This document shows, in pieces, positions 44,839 through 54,698 of a DNA stretch of 64,000 nucleotides. Every line of letters starts with the position of its first letter. Positions within the stretch are counted from its first letter, which is position 1. This DNA is from [Ruminococcus] torques ATCC 27756. GTDB lineage: Bacteria > Bacillota > Clostridia > Lachnospirales > Lachnospiraceae. The stretch spans positions 187,027 through 251,026 of the forward strand of contig NZ_DS264356.1 in the NCBI RefSeq assembly GCF_000153925.1. The letters run 5' to 3'. Under the pieces are notes generated by a model. It was not told the DNA's origin and made no database searches. It saw only the letters and a list, made by a program, of their open reading frames with translations. Made by a program: the position numbers and the translations under genes.

Positions 44839-45745
44839 TGTCTTTACCTCCTACTAAACCGACATAATAACTTTCCAAACTTTCATCTCGTTCCTGCATA
44901 GAAATAACTTCACAATTCTCTTTTGACAAGGCCAAAGTGAGTTTGGAAATATTAATTTTTGCAAATATGTCAGCTACATTGTCAGAGATAATGTTGTAGT
45001 CCGTTTTCATTTCGTCCAAAACACGGACAAGCGCTTTTACATTCGTCACTTCGATTCGCACACATTTACGACAAGACTCTTCTAATTCTTCCGCACTGAT
45101 TTCCTTAACCATTCTTCCGTTATCAATAAAACCATAATGTGTCGCAAGACGGGACAGCTCATCAAGAATATGGCTTGAAATCAATACAGTTATTTGATAC
45201 TCCCGGTTCAGTTTTAAAATCAACTCACGCATCTCGATAATACCTTGTGGATCAAGACCATTCACAGGTTCATCCAACACTAAAAAATCAGGATCGCCCG
45301 CTAAAGCAACAGCGATTCCCAACCTTTGTTTCATACCAAGAGAAAAGTTTTTAGCCTTTTTCTTTCCTGTATTTTCAAGCCCTACTAATTTTAACAGATC
45401 GGGAATACTGTCGTAAGAAGGAATTCCGAGAATCCGGTACTGCTCTTTCAAGTTGTCAACCGCTGTTAACTCCAAATAAATAGACGGTGTTTCAACTACA
45501 GCCCCCATCCTCCTGCGGGCTTTTAAAATTCCCTTTTCCGAATTTTTTAATCCGTATAAAACATAATTCCCGGACTCAGGCTTTTGCAGCCCGCAAATCA
45601 GCCGAATTAAAGTTGTCTTTCCTGCGCCGTTTTTACCGACAAAGCCATAGATTGCTCCTTTCGGAACATTCATAGTAAGTCCATTTAACGCTTTAAAATT
45701 CTTATAATTTTTACATAAAGCGTTTGTCTTAAGAACATATTCCAT
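44831..45745 (-). CDS. ABC transporter ATP-binding protein, BcrA/lantibiotic-immunity type
   Basis: 304 residues. Walker A GKNGAGKTT (about residues 37-45), signature FSLGMKQRLGIAVALAG, Walker B FLVLDEPVNGLDPQG, and H in ISSHILDELSR. The ~80-residue C-terminal extension (VRIEVTNVKALVRVLDE...) is usual for drug/peptide exporters of the BcrA family. It lies between the response regulator and the permease. By context it exports or resists a membrane-active peptide sensed by the adjacent kinase. Confidence 0.9.
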   Translation of the reverse strand: MEYVLKTNALCKNYKNFKALNGLTMNVPKGAIYGFVGKNGAGKTTLIRLICGLQKPESGNYVLYGLKNSEKGILKARRRMGAVVETPSIYLELTAVDNLKEQYRILGIPSYDSIPDLLKLVGLENTGKKKAKNFSLGMKQRLGIAVALAGDPDFLVLDEPVNGLDPQGIIEMRELILKLNREYQITVLISSHILDELSRLATHYGFIDNGRMVKEISAEELEESCRKCVRIEVTNVKALVRVLDEMKTDYNIISDNVADIFAKINISKLTLALSKENCEVISMQERDESLESYYVGLVGGKDNE

Positions 45746-45833
45746 AAGTCTTACCTCCTGTACTTGATGCTGTCATTCTATCGCAAAACAGTTCAGAAAA
45801 CGGTTAAGAAAATAGTTCAGAAACAGTGGAGAT

Positions 45834-46499
45834 TTATTCTTCTTTCATTTTAAAGCCGATTCCCCAAACTGCTTCAATGTACTCTTTTCCATTTACAGCA
45901 CGAAGTTTTTTGCGAAGGTTGCTTATATGTGTCTTTAGTGAACTTTCCGTACAATCCGGTGTATCTTCACTGATATGATCAAGCAGATGCGATTTGGAAA
46001 CAACTTGTGTCTGATTCTGCATTAAAAGTTTCAAAATCGCATACTCTGTTCTCGTCAATTTAATTTCTACATCCTTTATTTGTGCTATGTGCGTATCAAT
46101 ATTGAGTTTTATTTCTTCAAAAGTCAAAATTTCCGACTTAGCAAAGCTATCAAAAGTACGAAGATGTACCGCTATCCGAGCTAATAATTCCCTTGTATAA
46201 AAAGGTTTTGTCATATAATCAACCGCTCCGCCGAGCAAAAGAGCAACTTTGTTGTCTACATCAACTTTTGCACTCATAATAATAACAGGAATCCCTTTAA
46301 TATGCGGCAAAACTTCTTCTCCGCTCAACCCCGGCAGCATTAAATCAAGAAGTACAAGATCGGGCTTTACCTGAGAAAGCAAAAGTACAGCTTCCGTTCC
46401 CGAGTATGCACGAATAACACCATAACCTTCGTTAGTAAGAGTTTCTTCCAATACATTTCCTATATGTAAATCATCATCAATAACCAATATATTTTTCAA
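45834..46499 (-). CDS. OmpR-family response regulator
   Basis: 221 residues. The receiver domain has DDD at residues 8-10, phospho-acceptor D52 (LLDLMLPG), SAK and K in YMTKPF. The C-terminal winged helix (about 125-221) has LTRTEYAILKLLMQNQTQVVSKSHLLDHI and SLKTHISNLRKKL. It is the first gene of the regulator-ATPase-permease-kinase operon. It probably controls its own operon, but I could not define an operator. Confidence 0.92.
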   Translation of the reverse strand: MKNILVIDDDLHIGNVLEETLTNEGYGVIRAYSGTEAVLLLSQVKPDLVLLDLMLPGLSGEEVLPHIKGIPVIIMSAKVDVDNKVALLLGGAVDYMTKPFYTRELLARIAVHLRTFDSFAKSEILTFEEIKLNIDTHIAQIKDVEIKLTRTEYAILKLLMQNQTQVVSKSHLLDHISEDTPDCTESSLKTHISNLRKKLRAVNGKEYIEAVWGIGFKMKEE

Positions 46500-46551
46500 A
46501 ATTCACGCTCCCATCATAGCTCGATCAATAATTTATGAAAACTTAAAATTA

Positions 46552-46797
46552 TTGCCAGATCTTATCTCCGTTATAGTGTTTCTTATGGACTTACAATCGA
46601 TGTTCGATCACTTAGTTGATATCACTGAACCGATCTGCCAACATATTGATTCTAACCTTGCTTCCATGAGTATCTTTGATACTTCTGGAATTGAGGCATG
46701 GGTAACAGAAAATAATCCGAAATACGCGAACCGTATCATAAAACAGTTAAAGGCCTTTGCAAAGGCTCACAACTTTGATAAAAACTTTGATCCTTAA
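46552..46797 (+). pseudogene. Truncated transposase fragment
   Basis: The sense part begins at about MDLQSMFDHLVDITEPICQHIDSN and runs through DTSGIEAWVTENNPKYANRIIKQLKAF, then stops at DKNFDP. I recall this N-terminus from DDE transposases of Lachnospiraceae (perhaps IS1182-like), where 400 or more residues should follow. Only the beginning survives. The remainder of 46798-47050 shows nothing I can support beyond a doubtful 34-codon frame. Confidence 0.55.
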
Positions 46798-47050
46798 ATA
46801 ATTGACATCTTCACCTAATCTTGCATACAGACCTTTTGACAGCTTACTGTCTGTATTGCCTTTCTTTTACTTGTTTTTTATTACCTGCTGATATAGCCCC
46901 AACGATTGCCCCGGCTGAAGCGAACAATAAACCACATATTAAACTCACACAGCGTTACCCCATCCCCACTTCCACGGTAACTTATCCATTTTATTTTTCG
47001 TAAAAACACAACTACATTTCCATCAAATAATCCCGCAACCCCGCATAGAA

Positions 47051-48427
47051 TCAGGGTTTCCGCGTGAGAAGCACGGCGGTTTCAACATGCACAGTCTCAC
47101 AAAATTGATCCACTGCCGTCATTTTTTCAACCGTATACCCTCTCTGCTGTATCAACTCTAAATCCCGCGCCAAGCTTGTCATTTTACATGAAATATATAC
47201 GATACGATCCACTCCATAATCCAAGATCTTCGGTAATGCCTTCGGATGGATTCCATCTCTTGGCGGATCTAATATGATCACATCCGGTTTCTCCTTTATA
47301 TCATCAAGCACTTCAAACACATCCCCGGCAATAAACTCACAATTAGAAAGTCCGTTCCTTTCTGCATTCTCTTTTGCCGCTTCCACTGCTTCTTCTACAA
47401 TTTCTACGCCAATCACTTTTTTTGCCACAGGAGCAAGCGCCTGACTGATCGTGCCTGTTCCGCTGAACAGATCAAACACCGTCAGATCATGGATATCGCC
47501 TATGTATTCGCGCACTGTTTCATAAAGCACTTCCGCCCCCTTTGTATTTGGCTGAAAAAAGGAGAACGGTGTAATCTTAAATTGTAATCCGAGCAGTTTT
47601 TCATAAAAGAAATCCTGACCATATAAAACCCTCGTCTCATCGCTTTTTACAACGTCTGACAAAGAATCATTCAAAATATGAAGAATGCCTACGATTTTCC
47701 CTTCAAGCGGAAGCTGTAAAAGCTGTTCTGTCAGTTCTGATAAGTCGTATTCTTCCTGCGTTGTTGTGACAAGATTGACAAGGATCTCTCCTGTCGTATC
47801 TCCCCGTCTTAAAAGTAAATGTCTTAAATATCCGACATGCTGCATCTTTTTATAATAACTGACTTTCCGCTCTTTAAAATACTCTAATACGCACACGAGA
47901 ATTTTATTCATATCTTCATGCACGAGTTTACAGTCGGATGCGGTCAGCACATCATAAGTACTTCCTTTTTTATGAAGTCCGAGCGACAAAGGACCATCTT
48001 TATATTCATCTCCGAATGAGAATTCCATCTTATTTCTATATGCAAATTCTTTCGGACTTGCCTTCACACCTTCAAACAAATACTCGCCGTCCACAGCTTC
48101 ATCCATAATTCTTCGGATCTGTCCTTCTTTCATTTTCATCTGTTCTTCATACGGCATTGTCTGATACATGCATCCACCGCATGCCGGAAAAATACTGCAT
48201 ACAGGTTTCCTCGTTTCAAGAGAGGAATTTTCCAGAACTTCTAACAGCCTGCCTTCTGCATTCCCTTTTTTAAATTTATTTATAATGAATCGCACTTTTT
48301 GCCCCGGTACTGCATTTTTTACAGTCACATATCTGGCATCTTTACCTTCTTCTTCAACTTTCACAAGTCCTTTATTCGGAAAATCTACTCTTTCAATTAT
48401 TCCTTCAAAAATCTGCCCTTTCTTCAT
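47051..48427 (-). CDS. rlmD: 23S rRNA (uracil-C5)-methyltransferase, RlmD type
   Basis: 458 residues. An N-terminal TRAM domain (IERVDFPNKGLVKVEEEGKDARYVTVKNAVPGQKV) is followed by the iron-sulfur cysteines CSIFPACGGCMYQ, with the fourth in SDCKLVH. The C-terminal SAM-dependent methyltransferase has DLFSGTGTIS, IILDPPRDG and the catalytic-Cys motif YISCKMTSLARDL. The family makes m5U in 23S rRNA (or, for RlmCD forms, two positions) or in tRNA; which site applies here is not resolvable by eye. Single gene. Confidence 0.9.
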   Translation of the reverse strand: MKKGQIFEGIIERVDFPNKGLVKVEEEGKDARYVTVKNAVPGQKVRFIINKFKKGNAEGRLLEVLENSSLETRKPVCSIFPACGGCMYQTMPYEEQMKMKEGQIRRIMDEAVDGEYLFEGVKASPKEFAYRNKMEFSFGDEYKDGPLSLGLHKKGSTYDVLTASDCKLVHEDMNKILVCVLEYFKERKVSYYKKMQHVGYLRHLLLRRGDTTGEILVNLVTTTQEEYDLSELTEQLLQLPLEGKIVGILHILNDSLSDVVKSDETRVLYGQDFFYEKLLGLQFKITPFSFFQPNTKGAEVLYETVREYIGDIHDLTVFDLFSGTGTISQALAPVAKKVIGVEIVEEAVEAAKENAERNGLSNCEFIAGDVFEVLDDIKEKPDVIILDPPRDGIHPKALPKILDYGVDRIVYISCKMTSLARDLELIQQRGYTVEKMTAVDQFCETVHVETAVLLTRKP

Positions 48428-48575
48428 AAGCTTTTCCTTTCATAATAATTTTTCTTTTTAACACAGCAGAAAATTACCGCATTAACTCTTACTCTTTTAT
48501 CAATTTTTCTGTTAACTTTTATGTCAATCCTTCATCCATATATCATTGCAAAGCAGACACCTTTTCAACTGCAAA

Positions 48576-48611
48576 ACAGGCAGGGTGCAGTTTCATCCAC
48601 ACTCTGCCTGT
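48576..48611 (-). terminator. Terminator after the small acidic-tail membrane protein
   Basis: ACAGGCAG...CTGCCTGT stem (48576-48583 and 48604-48611) with an inner GTG/CAC, followed on the minus strand by TTTTGC. Confidence 0.7.
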
Positions 48612-48641
48612 ATATTCTGTTTTACTTTTGCAAACAGTTTC

Positions 48642-48881
48642 TTACACCTGATCGTCTTCGCTGAAATAATCATCGAAGTCATCGTCAAAATCATCTTCAA
48701 ACTCTTCCAAATAATCCGGTGTAAAGAAACGATACACTGCGTAAGCGATTCCTGCAACTGCTGCCACTGCTCCAATAATTGCCAATACCCAGATCACTTT
48801 ATTTTTCTGACTTTCCGCCTCTTTTTTGTGCAGCAGATCATTCAGTTTTGTCTCGGCGATAAATTCTTCTACTTTGCTCAT
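48642..48881 (-). CDS. Small membrane protein with an acidic tail
   Basis: 79 residues: a polar N-terminal helix (MSKVEEFIAETKLNDLLHKK), one membrane helix (about 28-50), then a strikingly acidic C-terminus (LEEFEDDFDDDFDDYFSEDD). SD AAAGGACG lies upstream of ATG. It is flanked by a terminator and by unrelated genes, so it is probably monocistronic. Similar small proteins occur in related genomes as far as I recall; function unknown. Confidence 0.75.
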   Translation of the reverse strand: MSKVEEFIAETKLNDLLHKKEAESQKNKVIWVLAIIGAVAAVAGIAYAVYRFFTPDYLEEFEDDFDDDFDDYFSEDDQV

Positions 48882-49118
48882 AATCTACGTCCTTTCTCTG
48901 TTCTGAAAAACAGTCTTTACTTTCTCAATATTATAACACTAACCGCTTTATATTACTACTGATTTTGAGCAAATTCTAAACAGTAATTTTAAGCCCAGTA
49001 ATTTTGAGCAAGCTCTAAATACTAATTTTAATAATTCTAATAAGCAATCTTTAAATAAATTTCTAAAGCAATTTCTCAAATAGAACAATTCAGCTGCTGC
49101 ATCCTTGATCGGTCGTTT

Positions 49119-52100
49119 TTAATGTCTTCGTTTTTTTCGTTTCCAAGTAGCATATAAAATACAGACAGACGCCGACATAATCAAAATCGTTTGCTTCATA
49201 TATACCTTATTATCTCCGGTTTTTACCGTAACTTCTTCTTTTTTCAAAATAGATACTGTCTGTTCCTGATTTCTCAGATCTCGATGTGCATCAATCAAAC
49301 AATCACCGAGATACAATACTTCAAAAACTACAATTCTTTTCCCCGGAAATTTTCTTGAATCAACATCAAATTCCATTGTAATCCCGTCTTTTGCGTCTTT
49401 CCCCTTAAATGTTTTTTCTGATGTTACCGGTTTCCCGTCCTGAAGCAGTTCTTTTCCTGTATCTGCATCCATCAATATGCCTTTCATCGTATAAGATGCA
49501 TTTGCTTCCATATATTTAAAATTGACTGTATCGCAGATAATATGTTCCTCTCCTGCAATAATTTCTTTTGCCTTGCTTTCTTTCCAAACGGCGTGTGTAT
49601 CCGTGATCCGTGTATGATGATTTTCAATCTCCAGAATTTTTTCCTGTTCTCCTTCTACTGTTCCGTCTTCCCTGATCTGAAACTCCCACACTTCTTCATT
49701 TTTTATATATCCTGTCAAAGGTTCAGACTCATAAAGACAGTAGACTCCCGGACGCAGATAAGAAAGATGTATTTCTCCATTTTCATCTGTAATATATGTT
49801 GTTTTCTCTTCGCTGAGATCTTCCTCTTCTGCATCGGATTCTTCGTTTATTTCCGATATTTTTTCCCGCAGTTCAAATTTCACGCCAGAAAGTGCTTTCT
49901 TTGTTTCCCCATCTGATTTTCGGATAACTACAGACGTAGGCTTATTTAATATTTCCGTCTCTTTTGTCACAACCGGTACGTCCTGACCTTCGTACTCTAA
50001 TTCGATCTCAACGCTCTTTTCCGGCAAAATATAACCTTCTGCCTGCTTTGTCTCTATGATCTCATACGTTCCAAGATACAATTCTTCCGACCATGCTTTC
50101 CCGCTTTGGTCTGTCACTAATGATCCGACTACTGTTCCTTTTTCCACACGAACAGTTCCGTCAGGAGTACAAATATCTTCTGCTGCCTTTATCTCAAATT
50201 TTACTCCTGAGATTCCTTTTTCTGTTACAGAATCATTTTTTTGAATATAAATGCGCCCTTTCGCCGGTCTGTCTTTCGACTCAACAATAAAAGGTTTCTC
50301 CCAGTCATGATTTTCTATAATTGTAAATGGAATTAATCCATCTTCTATAAGATAACCTTGCGGCGCTTCCACCTCCTGAAAATAATAATTTCCGGCAGGA
50401 AGTTTCTCAGGCAAAACAAAACTTCCGTTTTCGTCTGTTTTAAACAGATCGTAAACTGATTCATTCGGGTAATGTGTCGTCATCGTAATCGGTTTTTTAT
50501 CTTTGTCCAAAAGCCGAAACACCGCTCCTGCAACAGGAATTATTTTTTCTGTCTCGCTATCTTTTTTCACGAGCTTTACCGGAGAAAATATTTTCTTATT
50601 TTCTAATATGTAATATAGCGTTTTCGCATCTTCTTCTATTGTAATCTCAAAATCTCCTACCGGAGTCAACCCTTCCGGCGCCTTTTTTTCGCTCACAATA
50701 TATGTATCATATACAAGACCTCCTTTCTGCTGTTCTTCTCCTTGTCGGAATGTTGACGCATATCCGTTTTCATCTGTTACAATTTCACACTGCCAGCCTG
50801 TTGTTTTTGATGTGATTGTAAAAACAATTCCCTCCAAAGGTACTTTTTGTTCGCCCTGCTCTGATTCTTCCTCTTTATCTTCACGAAATTTTACAATCTG
50901 CAGATTACCTCTGATGATCTGATCAGGTATTGTAGGACATTGAAAAATTGTATCTGTCTGTCCTGTGCCTTCTTCCCTAACCGTTTCTATAAAAATTTCA
51001 TTGTTGAGCAAATATCCTTCAGGAGCTTTTATTTCCTGAAATGTAACAGTTCCAAGCGGAAGAACAACTTCTCCTTCCGTGTTTTTATAAAACGGATCTC
51101 CACTGACTTTTTGTTCTTCTTTCATTCTTATTCTTCCTTCTGAATCCGTTTTCATAATCCATTCTCTGACCGGTGTTACTCCTGAATCTGCCGGATTTTT
51201 TTCATAATATCCGGAATAATACTTAATAGAAAATTGAGCGTCTTCCAATGTTGCCGCTCCTTCAGCTTCTGATTGATCTGTTTCTTTATCTTTTTTCTGT
51301 AAAATCAGATCTATCGGATAATACTGCGCCTGATCTGTGCACTTATATGTACATACTTTGTTTTCATCTATTCGGATAGATTGCGGCTTAAATTGTATAA
51401 CATGTCCGGCCGGAGCTTTTAATTCCCTGATATCATAATTTCCGATCGGAATATTTTCTTTTTTTGCATAACCTGATTCGTCTGTAGTCAATTCCCATAA
51501 TAGTTTGTCTTTTCCGCTTTCATAGATACCAAACACCGCTCCTGCAAGAGAATAGCATCTGTTTCCTTCTATCCATTCCGGATGATCGGAATATTTATAA
51601 ATCTCAATAGATCCGACTCTGTCTTTTCCACTTCCTCCCATTGTCTGTCCGGCTGAATTTAAGTTAAACAAAAACGCGTAAAATGATTCCGGCGGATCCG
51701 GCATACTTTCTATATTTTTTGCCTTCTGTTTTAAATTTTCAATTACCTGCTGATCTAATCCTAGAAACGCTTCCTCCGTTCCCATATAAAGATACGACAA
51801 AATGCAATGACTCATACAGTATTCGTCATTTACAGAATAATTTTCTCCAATGCCGATCGCACCATATTTTGCCCTATACAATTCATATCCTGGACCGCCA
51901 TATGCATAATACAATCCTTTTCTTACAGCTCCGCCGGTTAATGCCTGCGTTTCATACGAACCTGAATTTGGAGTATCTTTCAGCGGTTCAAGACAGTATG
52001 CAGGTTTTCCGTTTACATCAAAATAATTAGTGCTGTAATTGCCATAATAAATCTCTTCTCCTACTGTCAGTTCTACTTTTGATCTTTCTGAAATTGCCGC

Positions 52101-52406
52101 CGCTTTTTTGAACATCTCATCCGATTTTGTCAAAACTGCCGGATATGTATCCGATGTGATTCCCGCAGTTGTCAGTATCATACCTTTCGATATCGTATCT
52201 CCGTCTTCATCTGCCTCTGATTCCAACGAAAATGTCATTGTTTCCATATCTAACACTGCTTGTTTTTTCTGCGTCAATACGGATGATTCTGCTGAGATTT
52301 CTCTTTTTCCAAAGCTTTCATCTGCGACTGCCTGATCCATAGTGAACATGTTCGTAAAAATGATTCCAAAAAGAAAACAAAATACAACTTTCATCCATCG
52401 TCTCAT
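49119..52406 (-). CDS. Large cell-wall-anchored SpaA/Cna-B repeat surface protein
   Basis: 1095 residues. The signal peptide (1-28) is followed by a thioester-type head with GKPAYCLEPLKDTP (Cys about 140). Then come about seven SpaA/Cna-B-like domains, each with a K-bearing first strand and a closing E-box such as TYEIIETKQAEGYI, NYYFQEVEAPQGYLI or VSEKKAPEGLTP. These residues form Lys-Asn isopeptide bonds in the family. The C-terminus is VTVKTGDNK, a hydrophobic helix and KRKKRRH, a sorting signal in which VKTGD stands for LPxTG. ATG overlaps the upstream DUF5688 stop as ATGA (4 bp). Confidence 0.88.
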   Translation of the reverse strand: MRRWMKVVFCFLFGIIFTNMFTMDQAVADESFGKREISAESSVLTQKKQAVLDMETMTFSLESEADEDGDTISKGMILTTAGITSDTYPAVLTKSDEMFKKAAAISERSKVELTVGEEIYYGNYSTNYFDVNGKPAYCLEPLKDTPNSGSYETQALTGGAVRKGLYYAYGGPGYELYRAKYGAIGIGENYSVNDEYCMSHCILSYLYMGTEEAFLGLDQQVIENLKQKAKNIESMPDPPESFYAFLFNLNSAGQTMGGSGKDRVGSIEIYKYSDHPEWIEGNRCYSLAGAVFGIYESGKDKLLWELTTDESGYAKKENIPIGNYDIRELKAPAGHVIQFKPQSIRIDENKVCTYKCTDQAQYYPIDLILQKKDKETDQSEAEGAATLEDAQFSIKYYSGYYEKNPADSGVTPVREWIMKTDSEGRIRMKEEQKVSGDPFYKNTEGEVVLPLGTVTFQEIKAPEGYLLNNEIFIETVREEGTGQTDTIFQCPTIPDQIIRGNLQIVKFREDKEEESEQGEQKVPLEGIVFTITSKTTGWQCEIVTDENGYASTFRQGEEQQKGGLVYDTYIVSEKKAPEGLTPVGDFEITIEEDAKTLYYILENKKIFSPVKLVKKDSETEKIIPVAGAVFRLLDKDKKPITMTTHYPNESVYDLFKTDENGSFVLPEKLPAGNYYFQEVEAPQGYLIEDGLIPFTIIENHDWEKPFIVESKDRPAKGRIYIQKNDSVTEKGISGVKFEIKAAEDICTPDGTVRVEKGTVVGSLVTDQSGKAWSEELYLGTYEIIETKQAEGYILPEKSVEIELEYEGQDVPVVTKETEILNKPTSVVIRKSDGETKKALSGVKFELREKISEINEESDAEEEDLSEEKTTYITDENGEIHLSYLRPGVYCLYESEPLTGYIKNEEVWEFQIREDGTVEGEQEKILEIENHHTRITDTHAVWKESKAKEIIAGEEHIICDTVNFKYMEANASYTMKGILMDADTGKELLQDGKPVTSEKTFKGKDAKDGITMEFDVDSRKFPGKRIVVFEVLYLGDCLIDAHRDLRNQEQTVSILKKEEVTVKTGDNKVYMKQTILIMSASVCILYATWKRKKRRH

Positions 52407-53341
52407 GCCATCATCCTCCCTGTCTGTACAGATGATCCGACACGAAGCTTACCGGAAACTCTGTCATACAAATACACATGATTACTTAATACATCTTCCT
52501 CTTCAACCTGTGTACTGTTGATTTCTCTTACCATCTCATCCAACTTACTGCATACATAGATTTCTGAATATGGCACAATGATCACTTCATGAACACTGCT
52601 TGGCAAAATATAATAATCTTTCTTTAAAATCTGACCGATCATTTCGAGCACGTTAGGATAAGCAATACATGCCGCTCCATAATTTCTGAATTTATTTGAT
52701 AAAACATACATCTGATCATAGTCTTTTTTCTTTTCTAAAAGAAGATCTCCCTCTTCATATTCCACATCCCCTAAAAGAGATTTTAATGCATGGTTCATCG
52801 TAACAAATTCTGCCGGAAGCAGATTTTTTACATTTTTCACCGCGTCTTCCCACAATGTTTCTGCCTGCACCTTCCAAGTGTCTGCATGGCTTCTGTTAAC
52901 AACCATTGCCGCTGTTCCTTCTTCAGACACATCAACAAGAACATAAAAAACAATAGACAGATCAAGAAACGCTAAATGGGGAACGGTTCTTAAAAATTTT
53001 CGATTTTTTGCCGTGTTGATCACTTTAAATACAATCCGGTTTCTGACCCCTTCATAATCCCGAAAAGATTCACAATCCCACGGTTTTTCCTGTTTTATTT
53101 CTTCATAAAGCTGCTTGATGTCATCTACAATCTGTTCTATCTTTCTACCCGCCACATAGCTTTCGTAATACTCTTCTAGATAGATTGTCGGAGAAATATT
53201 GATCCCGGGCATTTCAATCAAAATACCCGTTCTCTCTTTCCCATTATTTTTCATTGCCGTATATAAGCTTGCACGAACGCCCCCTTTCATCTTTTTGTTC
53301 ATCATCTTTTCTACCGCATCTGCAAATTCAATATAAGTCAT
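52403..53341 (-). CDS. DUF5688 family protein
   Basis: 312 residues, no signal peptide. The sequence matches my memory of DUF5688, a Lachnospiraceae-rich family: MTYIEFADAVEKMMNKKM, NISPTIYLEEYYESYVAGR, FLDLSIVFYVLVD, VVNRSHADTW, and a C-terminal IIVPYSEIYVCSKLDEMVREIN. Function unknown. It is translationally coupled to the downstream adhesin gene, so a role linked to surface-protein production or regulation is only a guess. Confidence 0.8.
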   Translation of the reverse strand: MTYIEFADAVEKMMNKKMKGGVRASLYTAMKNNGKERTGILIEMPGINISPTIYLEEYYESYVAGRKIEQIVDDIKQLYEEIKQEKPWDCESFRDYEGVRNRIVFKVINTAKNRKFLRTVPHLAFLDLSIVFYVLVDVSEEGTAAMVVNRSHADTWKVQAETLWEDAVKNVKNLLPAEFVTMNHALKSLLGDVEYEEGDLLLEKKKDYDQMYVLSNKFRNYGAACIAYPNVLEMIGQILKKDYYILPSSVHEVIIVPYSEIYVCSKLDEMVREINSTQVEEEDVLSNHVYLYDRVSGKLRVGSSVQTGRMMA

Positions 53342-53490
53342 ATAACTCCTTCCTTTTTATGCGGTTCAATTTGAATTAAATGAGAAATCCGGTACGAACT
53401 GTACCTTGAAATACATTGATAATTTGAAAAATATTATGTGCTCTTGATTATAGAGAATCAAAAAAGAAAATGCAACATGTAATATTGCAC

Positions 53491-53525
53491 AAAAAAGATT
53501 CCGCCCTCAGACGGAATCTTTTTAT
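53491..53525 (-). terminator. Terminator after efp
   Basis: AAAAAGATTCCG / CGGAATCTTTTT, a perfect 12-bp stem with an 8-nt loop and flanking A/T runs, ~50 bp past the efp stop codon. Confidence 0.85.
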
Positions 53526-53573
53526 ATAATTTCAAAACACTATATAGACACAAAATCTAAAATATCGCTTTGA

Positions 53574-54131
53574 TTAAACTCTTGACAAATACTCTCCTGT
53601 ACGAGTATCAATCTTCAGAACATCTCCCTGCTCAACAAAAAGCGGAACCATAACCGTAGCGCCTGTTTCTACAACAGCCGGTTTCGTTGCTCCCTGTGCA
53701 GTATCGCCCTTAAATCCCGGCTCTGTTTCTGTAATCTCCAGCTCGACAAAAAGCGGCGGTTCAACAGAAAATACATTTCCGTTATGTGAGCAGATCTTAA
53801 CTGTCTCATTCTCTTTCACAAATTTCAAAGCATCTCCTACGACATCCGCATTCAAAGCGATCTGATCATATGTCTCAACATCCATAAAGTTGTACAAATC
53901 ACCGTCCTGATACAGATACTGCATGTCCTTTCTGTCAATATGAGCTTTCGGGAATTTCTCTGTCGGACGGAATGTTCTCTCTACCGCACCGCCACTGATA
54001 ATATTTTTTAATTTTGTTCTTACGAAAGCTGCACCTTTTCCCGGTTTTACATGCTGGAACTCCAAAATCTGGTAAATATTTCCATCAATTTCCACAGTAA
54101 TTCCGTTCTTAAAATCTCCTGCTGAAATCAT
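53574..54131 (-). CDS. efp: Translation elongation factor P
   Basis: 185 residues, exactly the family length. The N-terminal KOW-like domain has the PGKGAAF loop with the modifiable residue K32; two OB domains follow, ending in the signature GEYLSRV. EF-P relieves ribosomes stalled at polyproline. Bacteria with Lys at the tip use beta-lysylation (EpmAB) or 5-aminopentanol (Bacillus); no modification gene is in the window. SD GAAGGAGGAAG. Confidence 0.97.
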   Translation of the reverse strand: MISAGDFKNGITVEIDGNIYQILEFQHVKPGKGAAFVRTKLKNIISGGAVERTFRPTEKFPKAHIDRKDMQYLYQDGDLYNFMDVETYDQIALNADVVGDALKFVKENETVKICSHNGNVFSVEPPLFVELEITETEPGFKGDTAQGATKPAVVETGATVMVPLFVEQGDVLKIDTRTGEYLSRV

Positions 54132-54188
54132 TTATCTTCCTCCTTCAAAATCGTTCACTATTTTAGCACTCCATTTAATAATTCTATA

Positions 54189-54698
54189 CTAATTTCTTTC
54201 ATTTTTCAATCTTTTTTTATAGAAATGAAGAACGATCTTCTCAAGATACCTCTTAAGAACAATCTGAATCTCTTCTTTTGGATTGATCGGCCTCACAAGA
54301 ATATTATGTATTCCTGTTCTTTTCGCTCCCCAGACATCTGTAAACAGTTGATCTCCGACAAAAAATGTATTTGTTTTATCAGTTCCCATAATCTTCATCG
54401 CTTTCTCATAATTTTTCGTTGAAGGTTTATGCGCATTATAAATATAATTTGTCCGAATCTCCTGATTGAACATTTTTACTCGTTCTTCTTGATTATTAGA
54501 AATGAGACAGGAGGAAAATCCAATCTCTTTCAATCTCCGAAACAGTTTTTTTGCTCTGTCATCTGCCGGTGCACCGTGAGGCACAAGAGTATTATCTATA
54601 TCAAAAATTACTCCTCGATATCCCTCTTCATACAATCTTTCAAATGGGATTACATATGTAGATACCACATATTCATCCGGGAAAAATCTTTCAAACAT
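54189..54698 (-). CDS. YqeG-type HAD phosphatase
   Basis: 169 residues. HAD subfamily IIIA motifs: FDIDNTLVPHGAP (motif I, Asp about 33 and 35), CLISNNQEERV (motif II) and FVGDQLFTDVWGAKRTGI (motif III). Bacterial YqeG and the related plant PGP phosphatase suggest phosphatidylglycerophosphate or related phosphatase activity, not settled for bacteria. Its ATG overlaps the shikimate-kinase stop by one base (TAATG), so it is coupled to it. Confidence 0.9.
   Translation of the reverse strand: MFERFFPDEYVVSTYVIPFERLYEEGYRGVIFDIDNTLVPHGAPADDRAKKLFRRLKEIGFSSCLISNNQEERVKMFNQEIRTNYIYNAHKPSTKNYEKAMKIMGTDKTNTFFVGDQLFTDVWGAKRTGIHNILVRPINPKEEIQIVLKRYLEKIVLHFYKKRLKNERN

Noticed and set aside
46844..46948. 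34-codon minus-strand frame reading MSLICGLLFASAGAIVGAIS
   Set aside because: It looks membrane-like, but the start is GTG with no clear ribosome-binding site, and there is no context. Too weak to call.
48958..49035. Short AT-rich direct repeats (GTAATTTTGAGCAA-like)
   Set aside because: Imperfect and low-complexity; I see no structure or function.
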